64,000 nt of DNA from Catonia carolina (lineage: Eukaryota > Arthropoda > Insecta > Hemiptera > Achilidae), in contig JAQMRL010000001.1 of the NCBI GenBank assembly GCA_035578175.1, forward strand, positions 184,275,283 through 184,339,282. Direction: 5' to 3'. The notes beneath the pieces were generated by a model. The model saw only the letters and a list, made by a program, of their open reading frames with translations, was not told the origin of the DNA and ran no database searches. Positions 24,063 to 34,770 of the stretch are shown in pieces. Within the stretch, counting starts at the first letter, position 1; every line of letters starts with the position of its first letter. A program made the translations under genes and the position numbers.

Positions 24063-25720
24063 ATAAATTTTTAGGACAATCAGACTCTGAAGAACTTCCA
24101 CCAGATTACGAGTGCGGTTCACCTAAGCATTGGGTATAAATATTTTAAAGGCAAAAAGTTTGGAATTAATTATAATTATCTTTAATTTCGATTTGTGTAT
24201 TTTGCACCTAGGGGTGTTACATTGCAAAACGAGAGTAAAGCCTTTCCGCAAATTTTTTAAGGAATATCAGTTATGCTGGTTTAATGAACAGCAAATTAGT
24301 AATAGAGGTAAGTTTAATCAGATTCATTACGACTTGTTTCTTATAAAATTTTGTTTTGCATCGGAGTTAGTTTTGGGGTAAAAGTCTAATTCCGAAATTT
24401 ACTCTGATGTTGGTTTTGATGATCAAATAGTTTTCAAATTTACATCGAATCCATTTAATAGTTTTAATCCCAGAAATACTAGTACACAGCCATGAACGTA
24501 TACGTATCCATAAGTACATACAAAAAATATTTTAAAGAAACGTTTTTTTTCTTCAAGGGTTTATGAAACGTGAAGATTGGTTAAAATTTTATTTTGAACA
24601 TTTTAGTACATCACAATAGTACTTCTCTTAACTATAAATGGAAAACAATAAAGTGAAATAACAATTCTTTTTGAAATAAAAAAAATCGTTGAGAATTTGT
24701 TACAGCCGTTGGTGATGGACAATCTTAAAAAAACCATCTCATTCGAGGTGAATGAGTTATAAAATAAATCATATTATTCCACTAAAAATCAAAATGAAAT
24801 ATTTTTCGACACGATTATGAACTACTTTTACAAATCAACTGACAATTAATAATAAATACATGTTTGTTCTCAAATAAGTTACCTAAGATTAGTATGATTT
24901 GCAAAATTTGATAACCTTGAATATAGCTGAACACTGTAAAATAATACAACAAAATTTATTCAACAATAGTGACCCGGGTTGATCACTTAATGAAAGGTTC
25001 CATGAAAATTACGTTTCGAACTGTAGCCTAAGATAACAAAAGTTGGCCTACTTCAGTTGAATATAATGAAACTCATTATTAACTACTATCTTGTAAATAA
25101 ACAAGACCAACTCAAAATATATAAAGCACTTTTGTTATTACAAGCCAATTTAGGTTGTAGTCTACAATTGTACAGTACACAGTATATATGTATGTCTAAA
25201 ATTGAATTGATGAATATTTGCCTATTCGTTTACTGATTTAAACCCCCCAGCAATCTCACTAAAAAACAAATACCGTATTTGCGCATGTATAACTCTATTC
25301 GTTTATTTTTCAATAATTATTGCAGAGAAAAATAGTCCTAATTACTATACATGGGCAACAAACCGCACTAATTATCTTGATAATCATCAGATAATACTAA
25401 AGTTGTTTTTTTCATTCATTGGTTTTTTTTTTGAAGTTGTACCCATAACAGTTTCCTAAGTTTACGTAGTCAATACAATAGAATGATAGAACATGAAATA
25501 GGGGGTTTAATGTGGAATTCTACTGAAAATTAATAATGCAAAACTAAAAGACAAAAATCTATGATAGTAAAAATTATAGTTTCTTAATTATCTATAACTT
25601 TTGTTGTGCTCTTGTAATCTCAAATGGACCATTTTGAAAAAACCCGATTTTTAAATGATGGCAGAGCTTTCTTATGAATTTTTCTATTGATACTACTTCT
25701 TAAGTGCCTTATCCTTTACA
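24063..25720. other. AT-rich DNA, no supported gene
   Basis: Upstream exons of the terminal exon at 25722 would be expected on the plus strand, but no second frame here has its codon bias or a convincing splice pair. The frame at 24.13-24.38 kb has background composition. Confidence 0.35.
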
Positions 25721-25721
25721 G

Positions 25722-25910
25722 ATTAACGATCATAACAGCGATTTTAATATTGACTCTGCTACCCAAAATAGTTCAACCGACACCAAATTCACTGGTTTCT
25801 TAATCAGCTTGTTTTTCGTCTTTATGGGCTCCTCCCTCCTGCTGACACTTATTCCCTTCTTCTACTTCATTGTCCCCAAAAAATGTAGTAAACCAGAATA
25901 TTTTAAATAA
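25722..25910 (+). CDS. Terminal exon of an unidentified single-pass membrane protein
   Basis: An acceptor-like tract, TTATCCTTTACAG, ends at 25721. From there a frame of 62 codons runs to a TAA at 25908-25910, which overlaps an AATAAA polyadenylation signal (25906-25911). There is no ATG in the frame and a stop lies just upstream (25701-25703), so it makes sense only as a spliced last exon starting in phase 0. Codons are rich in C- and G-ending choices (GGC, TCC, CTC, CTG, CCC, TTC), unlike the AT-rich surroundings, which points to selection on a protein. The peptide has a polar N part (an N-S-S glycosylation-like site near residue 17), one long hydrophobic segment (about residues 25-53) and a short basic tail, PKKCSKPEYFK. 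I do not recognise the family. It is the strongest host-gene candidate in the window; its other exons are not identified. Confidence 0.5.
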   Translation: MNDHNSDFNIDSATQNSSTDTKFTGFLISLFFVFMGSSLLLTLIPFFYFIVPKKCSKPEYFK

Positions 25911-26344
25911 AATCGTTATAGCCGTTTTAAAAAAAATTGGATCTAAGTAGCAAAGGTCCCTATTGGGTTGGTTAAAAATATATTAGTTTCCAAATAAGTT
26001 CAATTAGTCCAGTACAGAAGTACTTTAGTATTAATGAAACAACTCTACAAACGGATATCCTTCGTAAAAAGTTTGGCTTTAGATGTTTATGAAACGTTGA
26101 GATCAGTTGAAATTCGGGCAAGTAGGCCCATATTTTAACCCGTTTAACAATACGGCGTCTTTACAAATAAAATGTGATGTGTACATTTTTAGACTTAGAT
26201 ACTCGTGTAAAACGCACACCCACTTCATTGTTCAGAAAATCCAGAAGAAAAGTTGCAGCGTTTTAAATGTAATTTTTCTTTTCTCTTGCCTTTTATGGTG
26301 TTTTTTATCACTAATGTGTGTACATTGCAATCTGTTCGAGAATG

Positions 26345-26588
26345 ATATGTATGACGTATAAATGAGGTGTAGTCTTGTGTAGACTCAGATCGACTTTTCC
26401 TGAGAGAGTATGATTAATTGAACACCACCCATCAAAAGTACACCGGTAACCACTGTCTACTATTCAGATCCGTATAAAAGTAACTACCTTTACTAGAATT
26501 CGAACCAGGAACCTTTGTCTCCAAAAATCACTGTTAAACAGCTGACTCATAGCGACGACTGTCCCTAGACTACAAACCCGGAGGGTAT
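26345..26588 (-). mobile_element. tRNA-derived SINE (family S2)
   Basis: On the minus strand it starts CCCTCCGGGTTTGTAGTCTA (A-box region) and has the B box GGTTCGAATTC. The body contains AGTAAAGGTAGTTACTTTTA and GTGGTTACCGGTGTACTTT. Two further copies at 28.97 kb (+) and 59.0 kb (-) share the head and body, defining the family. Confidence 0.8.
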
Positions 26589-27558
26589 TTTATGAAATAA
26601 AATGCCCTCTATATAAAATAATATACTATGCATAATTATATACATACAGTATATGAAGACATTAGTCTTCGTATACTGTGTTGTTCTCATAAAATTACAA
26701 ATTGCAGCTGAACTAAAATGCTGAATAAATTTGAAATTAAAATTATAAATTGCTGTTGAATTAATCGTTGTTTCATGTAATAACGTCCATAAGAAGTACA
26801 AGCACAAAATTTGTGTAGTTTTAAAATTTTTATTAGCCTTTTTCAGGTGTACCTTTGACCTAAAATGCGGTGAAAGGTTGTAATCTTAAACAAATCGATT
26901 TTTAAATGTGAGTAGAGCCAACCCACACTTTTTTCCAGCAATATCACTGATGCTGTCTTGAGTAATTCTGTCACTAATGCTCTCTTAATGAGTTTTGGAA
27001 AATAAATAAGTTTAATCAAAAAGTTTACAAAAAAAAAATAGATTTGTTTGTTATTGTGTACAAAGTAGGCCTACTCTCAATTTTCGGGTAACTTGGATAA
27101 TTTCATAATTTATTCAGGGGTTAGTTGAGGGTAGCTGAGACTCAACCAGTGTGATAGTTTCTGTTTAAGACAACGGAAACATATACACATTCTTTCAAAA
27201 ATGTTTTGTTTTAAGGGTTCAAGAAGTACGTATGTACAACAGTTGAAATACGGTTGTAAAAACATTTGTACTTTGCAATACTTCCTTAGTCTATACCAAT
27301 AATATTGTGAGAAAGTAATAAATTATATTTTTTACAACTGTTCTTCAATCCATGATCAATCAAATATTAACAAAAAAACCTGCTTAGTTTCATCGACAAC
27401 AATGATAAATCTTAGATTTTGTTCAATACTAATTAAGAAATTACGTAACATATAAACTTCTTAAATCGTGGCTGACAATCAATTGTATGAGTTATCTTAA
27501 GAATAACCCGCTAAGATTGATCGCTTTGAAGACGTTCTATTAGTACAATGAACATATA
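26589..27558. other. AT-rich DNA, no gene seen
   Basis: No supported feature. The minus-strand frame near 26.57-26.81 kb has background composition. Confidence 0.4.
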
Positions 27559-28508
27559 GGGTGATTCAAAAAGAGCGCCGGTTTTGATATACCAAATTAA
27601 GAGATTTATTTTATTGAAAAACTGAAAATAAATACATCAACAAGTTCATCTTACCTTCCGATTTCATGTATGAAAAATGATGTCATGCATGTGTCCTCCT
27701 CTACTGCGCTGGCACGCATCAACTCTGTCCATGAAATTGGATATTACTGCACGACAAGTTTCGACTTCCATTTGCCCGATAACCCGTTGAATTTCCTCCT
27801 TCAAGTCATTGATGTTTCGGGGTTTATTGGCATACACCAATGACTTCAGATGACCCCAAAGATGAAAGTCACAAGGCGTCAAGTCACACGACCTTGGTGG
27901 CCATTGATGGTCGGAATTACGAGAAATGATGCGATCCTGGAACCGTTCACGGAGCAACAACATTGTTTCTCGTGAAGCAACTGAATTTTATACGGGTGAT
28001 ATTGGAGATCGTACCGAAGAATTCTCCGTACAGAAGAACATCGTAAACCCAATTGTTGAGAACGGCGACGTATTGATTTTGCTGGGCTAACAGCCACACT
28101 GTCACTAACCAACGCAACGTTCTGCTCAGTTCGGCCAGAACGACGACGTCCAGAACTTTTAAGGTCGACTGTTGAACCCGTCTCAAAAAACTTTTTCATG
28201 AGCCTGCGAACTGTTGATTCATTCGGTGCTTCATTACGTCCTAGAGTACCGCGAAGTTGCCTGACAGTAGCCGCATAACTCTCTCCACTCTGGTAAAATG
28301 TTTTGACGATTAACACTCGTTGTGCAATAGTAAACTTCTCCATGGTTAGACACAGACTGCGAGAGTACTACACTGCGAACAAGAGAAACTACAACTGAAT
28401 CGTCAATCGGAATGTTCTCCGAAATAGAAATGAGGTCTAACAATGTTGCCAACCGATAAACAAAAATTTACCAGCCGTTTAAAAACCGGCGCTCTTTTTG
28501 AATCACCC
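27559..28508 (-). mobile_element. Mariner-type DNA transposon, internally deleted, 950 bp
   Basis: The ends are exact 27-bp terminal inverted repeats (27559-27585 and 28482-28508, starting GGGTGATTC). The dinucleotide TA precedes the left end. GT follows the right end, so the expected TA duplication is not intact. Inside, on the minus strand, are the N-terminal DNA-binding part and the C-terminal part of a transposase, with the section carrying the first two catalytic aspartates missing. The exact end repeats imply a fairly recent insertion that could have been moved by a full-length relative elsewhere. Confidence 0.9.
27667..28343 (-). pseudogene. Mariner/IS630-type transposase, catalytic core deleted
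   Basis: The minus-strand ATG at 28343 opens MEKFTIAQRVLIVKTFYQSG, an N-terminal helix-turn-helix domain, and runs through NESTVRRLMKKFFETG and the second DNA-binding region SIRRRSQQLGLRCSSVRRIL to PYKIQLLHE (about residue 122). The sequence then jumps, near 27960-27975 and with a frame change, to MLLLRERFQDRIISR, PPRSCDLTPCDFHLWG (third catalytic Asp retained) and the family C terminus SRGGHMHDIIFHT. Relatives are about 340 residues; here roughly 110-120 residues with the first two Asp of the DDD/E triad are gone. It cannot be an active enzyme, but the DNA-binding half could be expressed. Confidence 0.85.
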
Positions 28509-28965
28509 GTTATTTCTTAAAAACCTTTCTACAAGAAGAAAGACAATTGACGAAACATGTCTTGCCAGCATTATTATAACCTAACTTAAATTTAAATATT
28601 TATTAACAGTTTTTAAATAAGGAATACAATCTCTTTATCTGTACAGCTCTGTGTGGTGAATCAAGCAGATTTTTTATAAAAAAAAATTTCAACTATAATA
28701 GTAAATTCTGCATCATAAAAAAAGTTAAAATTTTCTCTAGCAGTTAATAGGTTTAAATGTTATGTCTTAAACATTGTGTAAAGGCATTATTTCATTTACA
28801 AATTTATCTATAATCTGTTCTTATTAGAATAATAAATAATTATTATTCTATTAGTTATATTGATGATTATCATGAAAAAATGTCTCCCAGTGAAAATATA
28901 TATTTAAAAAAATGAACACAGCTCGCGCAGGTTGATAAATATATTACAATAATAAGGCTTGCTAA
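28509..28965. other. AT-rich DNA, no gene seen
   Basis: Nothing recognised between the mariner element and the next SINE. Confidence 0.4.
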
Positions 28966-28969
28966 GTTT

Positions 28970-29152
28970 TGAAGACCCATTGGGTTGCTCTTGTGGTAAA
29001 GTCGTCGTCGTCAGTCAGCTGTTTAACAGCTAATTTTTGAAGACGAATGTTTCGCAGTTCGAATCCTAGTAAAGTTAGTTATGCTTACTTTTATACGGGT
29101 TTGAATATCAACGACCAAGATATTGATGTGATTATAAATAAATAAAAGAAAA
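28970..29152 (+). mobile_element. tRNA-derived SINE (family S2)
   Basis: Head CCCATTGGGTTGCTCTTGTG (A box in GGTTGCTCTTGTGG) and B box AGTTCGAATCC, followed by AGTAAAGTTAGTTATG and TTTATACGGGTTTG as in the copies at 26.3 and 59.0 kb. A short TC/GTC expansion (GTCGTCGTCGTC) sits between the boxes. It ends in ATAAATAAATAAAA. Confidence 0.8.
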
Positions 29153-29974
29153 ATATAGTCAAATCCACGAATAATGTTTCCACAATAGAAAAGTATTGAG
29201 AATTTAATATAGGTATCAACAATACTTAGACAATAGATGAAAGCTTTTGTATGTTTTTCATTTTAAGCTCATACCATGAATTATTTTTGTAATGAATTAT
29301 AATTCATAAGGCGGAAGATAGAAGAAATACCCACAATGAAGAATTCTGAGAATGAGTACTGCAAAATACCTTTCAGATTTATTGATCGGTAACCTTTGTT
29401 TTAAATTGTTTTACTAGAAATATTTACTTTAGTTAAAAAAGGAGTTTTGAGAGGATTGCTTTCAAAACATATTTCATATAAATCAAGCTAGAAGAACACT
29501 AAGTATCAAATTCCATTTTAATCATTACAAATTATTCTTCAGGAATAAGTTTCCATTTTATTTCTGCTTACTTACAACTTTTTTAATGTTTATCTTTTCA
29601 ACCTAAATGTCTGTAAATAGTAACTTTAATGTTCTAAACAATGTAATTAATGGGGAATCAAACAATGTAGTTCTCTTGTAACTGCGTATTTTACGATTTG
29701 TTTAATGTTAAAAACGTGTAAATATTTTCTATTTTATGCATTACGTAAAGAATTCCTTGAACTATAACTGTATAATTATTGTACATCATATTCATTTCTA
29801 TTGTTCTTCAGTGTAAGGAGTCATCACTTAGTATTTTATTTTTATGAGTCTTATTTATTTATTTATTTTATTTTTTAAAAGTACTTTTTAGACCCTCAAC
29901 TATAATCTTAATGCGTATTTTATAAACGATTCGATTTTGTAATACTATAATCTGTTAGCGAACTAAAATAGTCA
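29153..29974. other. AT-rich DNA, no gene seen
   Basis: No coding or repeat signal recognised. Confidence 0.4.
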
Positions 29975-30510
29975 TCAATGGGTGCCTGATAGAGCAGGTA
30001 TAGCATTTTAAAAGCCTGGGATGTGATTTAAAATACGCTAGAAATGCAGACATGGTCGAAGAACTATATAGTTTTCGGTATATACGTGGAACGATAGCGC
30101 GGTCACTGGGTAAAAATATATCCAGTTGAAATTTTACAAAACCTGGCTGTTCTCGTATTTCTGTACGGTACTGAGTTCTAAGTATTTGGGAAGAAGGATG
30201 AACGTCAGATCTAGGCGGCAGAAATGCGGTTCTTGAGAAGGGATCAGGGGTGTAATTTGGTGGTATCATTTAGAATAAGAAAATCCGAACCCATTTAAAT
30301 ATCTTCCCTCTATTAGAAGCAGTTGACAAATGTAGAAAGACGTGGGAAGAACATTTAATACGCATGAGTGAAGATAGATGAGCGAAACGGGCATTAAGCT
30401 AAATACCTGCTGGAAGAAGGGATGTAGGTAGACCGTGACAAAAATAGGTGAAGAAGTCGGAACAGGTTGGAAGGCCTAATCCATGACAGAAAGAAGAAGA
30501 ATAAGACGAA
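29975..30510 (+). pseudogene. RTE-like non-LTR retrotransposon relic, C-terminal third
   Basis: Forward translation gives, in family order, FKSLGCDLKYARNADM, SFRYIRGTIARSLG, a region of frameshifts, then TWEEHLIRMSEDR, a stop, AKRALS, IPAGRRDVGRP and SEQVGRPNP. These are the thumb and post-thumb motifs of RTE-like reverse transcriptases (Y-L-G, I-R-x-T-L, W-x-x-H-x-x-R-M, G-R-R-x-x-G-R-P, and the G-R-P-N-P tail). At least five stops or frame breaks show it is dead. The long minus-strand frame opposite it (29955-30269) is an artefact of this sequence. Confidence 0.75.
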
Positions 30511-30904
30511 GATTTGTTATCCCTTTCGTCTGTACTTAGTTTATGCGCAAATATTCTTAGTTGAATTCTTGAAAATTAATTACGGTTTTGCATAAATAAA
30601 TATCAATAATAATATTTTTGTTAACGAAATACGTCAAAAACATTCTACTTTTTGAACTACACCATTATTGTCTCTAAAGAAATTTAAAACATTTATATGT
30701 ATGTTATAAATGTATAAAAAATGTTTACCCTTGAGAGTTAAATAAAATGAACTATCTCCAATACTGGAACATCTTCTACGCTTACTGAATAAATTTTCAA
30801 CTTTTTTAGAAAAAGAAATCTTAAACTTTGAGTGCACAAAATCATTAGTATTTATTACATACTGATATTATACATGCCTTTCTTTTATATTTAATCTTGA
30901 GATG

Positions 30905-31345
30905 CAGAAATTAAATTGGAAAAGATCCAAAGGCTTATTATATGCTTTGAGAAATTCGCTAGTTGGTAAAATGCGGAAGGAGACTGTTTTAAAATGTTAT
31001 TACATCTTGATTATGCCAGTTTTTATGTATGTTCAATGTGTTGGACCCAGGACGGTTCAGTAGATATAAAAAAAACAGAGATTACTGAGCTGAGATTGTG
31101 AAAACATTTAGCAGGGTACCGATTACTGGACCATATACGAAATGAAGATATTGGACAGGAACTTAATGAACCGGGGTTGATATCAGATATTTGGAAATAC
31201 AGGCAGAGCGATATTCACGTGTTTCTTCACAGTCACGTGTTGCAGATGCCAACACACCCAGCCATTTGTTGCTTATGACTGAACGCCCAAATAGGTGTTT
31301 ACGTACAAGCCAATTGGACAACGTGGTATTGGGCGAACTCGGAAG
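30905..31345 (+). pseudogene. RTE-like non-LTR retrotransposon relic, second fragment
   Basis: Forward frames read KMRKETVLKCYYILIMPVFM, then AGYRLLDHIRNEDIGQELNE, IWKYRQSDI, and after a frame change a degraded R-M...I-P...L-x-Y-x-P-x-G tail. This covers the same protein region as the fragment 500 bp upstream and in the same orientation, but it is diverged from it, so the two are separate insertions. No palm motif is present. Confidence 0.7.
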
Positions 31346-31597
31346 AGATAAGCCCTTATCTAAATTGTTTATGACGATAAATTCCCTGTGTTACCATGAG
31401 AGAGAAGTCACTCTTTCATTAGCACAACACAAAACTACGTCCTACAAGAGATCCCCTTAATTCATCTCTTTAGTTTCTTTCGTAGGTGTATAGTAATTTT
31501 GCAATGACACTGCATATATTTCCAGATTAATGTATCCATGTTGTATCGCGTAAGAACACATAATTTTTTTTTATTAGTAAAGATAGTTTCAATATTT

Positions 31598-31788
31598 TTT
31601 TATTTATTTATTTAAAGTGGCATTAACTGGTTTTTTAGCAACTGCGTTATTAGCAGCTACGATGAGTAATGCATCAAGAACATTAGGTTTTGACTTGTAA
31701 AAATTTCCAGGATGTGGCCGGAAATCGAACCCGGGACGTCCGAGTGGTAAGGTAGAGCGCTAACCACTACACTACTTAGGCGGCCAGT
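31598..31788 (-). mobile_element. tRNA-derived SINE
   Basis: On the minus strand: A box TAGTGTAGTGG, B box GGGTTCGATTTCC, and a tRNA-length spacing between them. The head GGCCGCCTAAGTAGTGTAG and the tail ending GCCACTTTAAATAAATAAAT are sharp. The tail resembles that of the SINE at 9.2 kb. Confidence 0.8.
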
Positions 31789-33326
31789 TTCAATTTTATA
31801 ACATAAATAATTTTATTTTTAACTGAACGTCTGCTTTAAAATTTTAATATTATTGATTTTATTTTTAATTAGTTCGCCAAATTATGATTAATAATCTATT
31901 ATTTCTATGTATGATTAGTGTTCGGAACAAACAATGTGGAAGGAACTTGACTCATGGCAATTAACTTCACGACGTGATGGTAACAATGCAGGTTTTTCGT
32001 AAATAGAGCCTTACGTATGTAAAGTCCTATTTTAAGTCATTTAATAACTTTGTTTTTAGAGGTGTTGGTGTTTAAAATAATAATATGAATTTTATCTTTT
32101 ATTTAAATCTTCCTAATACACGAAATTATAAAAATAATGGTATTTTAACTATTTGGTTATTAAAATGAGATTGAAAGACAAAATTATCTTAAGATTTTTA
32201 TAATAGGCTGATATTTTCATTTACTGAAAATTACGTGAGTTGCATTACGTACAGGTTTCAATAAATTTCATTAGAAGATTTTCAATACATGAGATAATTC
32301 TACCGACGATTTTAGTTGAAAAAGTTTACAATAACGAAAAAAATTATTTATAAAGTAGCGTAGTTAAAAAAAAACTATATATTCATATCAGTTTTTCTCA
32401 CATAATAAAAAATTGACGATATCTAGACAAGAGAATACAAAAATCTAAAATAAATGGAAGACTACAAAATTAAGTTGTTATTTTATATCAAGTATAATAT
32501 AATTTCTCACGTGTGTACAAATTCTGTACAAAATACTTGTTAAACTTAAACAAACATTATGATTTAAGAAGTTATAAATTATAAAACTATGAAAAAATTG
32601 TAATTAGTATGTTATAATTTTAACCTTCTACTTCTTGCCCTTAAAATCTTACAGAATTATTCTCTTTTAACAATTAGTCTATATCTTACAGTGGATCTTA
32701 CAATGAAATTTGTATTATTTGTTTTTCGTGTTATTCGTATCAGATAAAGTTTCTCTAAATCACTTGATTTAAAATAAATATGATTTAATAAACAGCGCTG
32801 TGTTTATGAAAAACTTAAAATTTATCAGTAATATCCAGCTTTAAATTTATTTTAAAATGGTAAAAATTTAGTTAACTTTACCATCAACCATTGTTTTAGC
32901 TTAAATAAAGCCAGAGCTGATTTAAAAGTAAAATGACCGTGAAATACAAAACTAGATGTGTATAATATTTTCACTAAAAAGATTATTATAAAAATCTTTA
33001 AATAATAGTTTTAATACATGTAATTTAAGTTAAAAATTAATATTTTGGTTAAGGTTGGAATCTGAACTTTGTGTGAAATGTGTCGTTAATACAATAAGTT
33101 TTTTTATAATTATTCTTTTCCTTAATTAACCGTCACCGTATGTAGACTATTAATTATTAATTTTTGTGTGCCAACGTAATTGTCATCAATTATGATTAGT
33201 TCCCATTACTAACCTCAATACACCGGCACACTTAAAAAATAAAACAATGTATTAATTATATAGATTAAAGTTTTTAAATGTTTTTTAAATTAAATCGTAT
33301 TGAAATTAATTTAATGAGGTACTTAC
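31789..33326. other. Very AT-rich DNA, no gene seen
   Basis: If the minus-strand first exon at 33327 is real, this is the start of its first intron. No downstream exon was recognised. Confidence 0.35.
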
Positions 33327-33625
33327 AGCCGCTGTAAACACTGAACAATTAGGTTTCCTCATATCGTGGGAGATTACACCGGCTTTCTTACGATCCGACA
33401 CATAAGGGTAAAATGTCGCAACTAGACGTGATCCGCGCTGCAGCAGTTATCTCCAGGTTTACAAGCTGCTGCAGTGGGTCAGTAACTCCGTGACCACGCG
33501 CACACAGATGAAGAATAACGGACCAAACGAGCGAAGAGCCTTGTCTTCTCTCAGATTTGCTCTCCGTGTTGTTGCTGTTGTTTCATTTACCCCCACTCGA
33601 TTCACCGGTAAGGTAAATGGATAAA
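33327..33625 (-). promoter_or_regulatory. Candidate promoter and first exon of a host gene
   Basis: A 300-bp island with many C, G and CpG-containing words stands out from AT-rich DNA on both sides. On the minus strand it ends in a consensus splice donor, GCGGCT|GTAAGTACC, with the exon boundary at 33327/33326. Several short upstream frames are present (for example ATGAAACAACAGCAACAAC, ten codons). The last ATG, at 33362, reads MRKPNCSVFTAA straight into the donor. This is the usual look of an insect first exon with a long 5' untranslated region. I could not place the transcription start or any downstream exon. Confidence 0.45.
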
Positions 33626-34439
33626 ACAGTACAACCATGCCAGAACAATTAACACTAACACTTGTAAGATTTGAGCAGTCTGATGAACCGTTTGCTAATA
33701 TCTATTGCATAACTTTTGTTTCAACAACAGTATTTTCTTTTATTTTTCCGTTTTAGATTAATGATGCTTTAACAATTATAAAACAAATTATTTAAACGTA
33801 CTCAAGCTTCTGTAAAACTAAACCCGTAAATCAATATTATTAAATTGTTTAGAAATAAATCAAATAGAATATTTTAAAAAATATTCGTTTTTTTGACACA
33901 TTTTTTTACAAAAAAATTATTATCTGATATTACAGTTAATTGTAACAATTTCTAAATATTTTGCTAAAGGTTTCAAAACTTGAATTACTAGAATTAAAAA
34001 CTAGAATGATGGTGCTTGCTGTCATCAAGACGATCCAACAATTGGCCAAGAAGATCCCTTGGCAAAAAGGCGTTTTAAATGTCTGTGCTGAGTACCCGGT
34101 ATCACCCTAATATACATCCTATAATATTATACGACAATTTGGCGTATATATTATGTTTGTATGTCCAACTATTCTCGAAAATGGCTCTAACGATATTCCT
34201 GAAAATTCGTTTGTAGGGATTTTCAGGGTCTACAAATCGATTGCGCTAGGTCTTATATTTGAAATAAATACCGTAACTCGCTAACTTAAAAAATATAATT
34301 AGAACAATAGGCTGGTTACAGTTATAATAAATAATAACAGATGATAATAGTAAACAAATACAGAGGTATTTTAAAAATGTAAAACTACGTTCGAACTCCT
34401 TCAATAGCTTATCTATTGATCAACCCATTGTACTACCAT
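33626..34439. other. No gene seen; possible relic near 34.0-34.3 kb
   Basis: A GC-richer stretch at 34010-34090 and a following run containing TCTCGAAAATGGCTCTAACG resemble interspersed repeats, but no second copy exists here to confirm this. Upstream of the first-exon island nothing else was seen. Confidence 0.3.
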
Positions 34440-34770
34440 TCTTTTTGAAAATCGATCATATACTCTGCAACCTAGCAAAGCTCGGTAACTCGGTGCTGTT
34501 TTTTATGAGAGGGTTGTCATGTAATTCAAACTTATATGAATCGACTTGTATAAATTGTTTCGCGACATCATTTGCGTATGGCATTTTTACGTATTTGTGC
34601 AACATTAAGTGAAGTAAAAGGGGCATTGCATTATCGCTCGTAGAATCTTGTTTTGAATCGCTTGTGTACGTTACGTGTGTGACGGTTTAGCAGATCCCCT
34701 AAGTTGAACTCCATATGTCCAAATTGGTCTTATGGACTGTCTTGAAGATTGTTAATTTATGTGACTTTTT
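34440..34770 (-). pseudogene. Jockey-type reverse transcriptase relic, post-palm region
   Basis: A minus-strand frame reads RPIWTYGVQLRGSAKPSHT, a stop, RTQAIQNKILRAIMQCPFYF and another stop. This aligns with FWTYGSQIYGSTKPSN and IQAFQSKTLRLIANAPLYV of the intact Jockey protein at 50.1-51.3 kb. Farther along, another frame gives LHDNPLIKNS, matching its EHENPLVRSL. Two stops and a frameshift separate the blocks, so it is dead and older than the 50-kb copy. Confidence 0.75.

Noticed and set aside
24130..24381. 83-codon plus-strand frame upstream of the membrane-protein exon
   Set aside because: Codon use is background AT-rich, and no splice signals or motif link it to the exon at 25722.
26107..26361. 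84-codon plus-strand frame after the membrane-protein exon
   Set aside because: It lies downstream of a polyadenylation signal, has background composition and overlaps a SINE.
29955..30269. 104-codon minus-strand frame
   Set aside because: It lies opposite an RTE-like relic whose family motifs read on the plus strand. The minus frame has no motif of its own.
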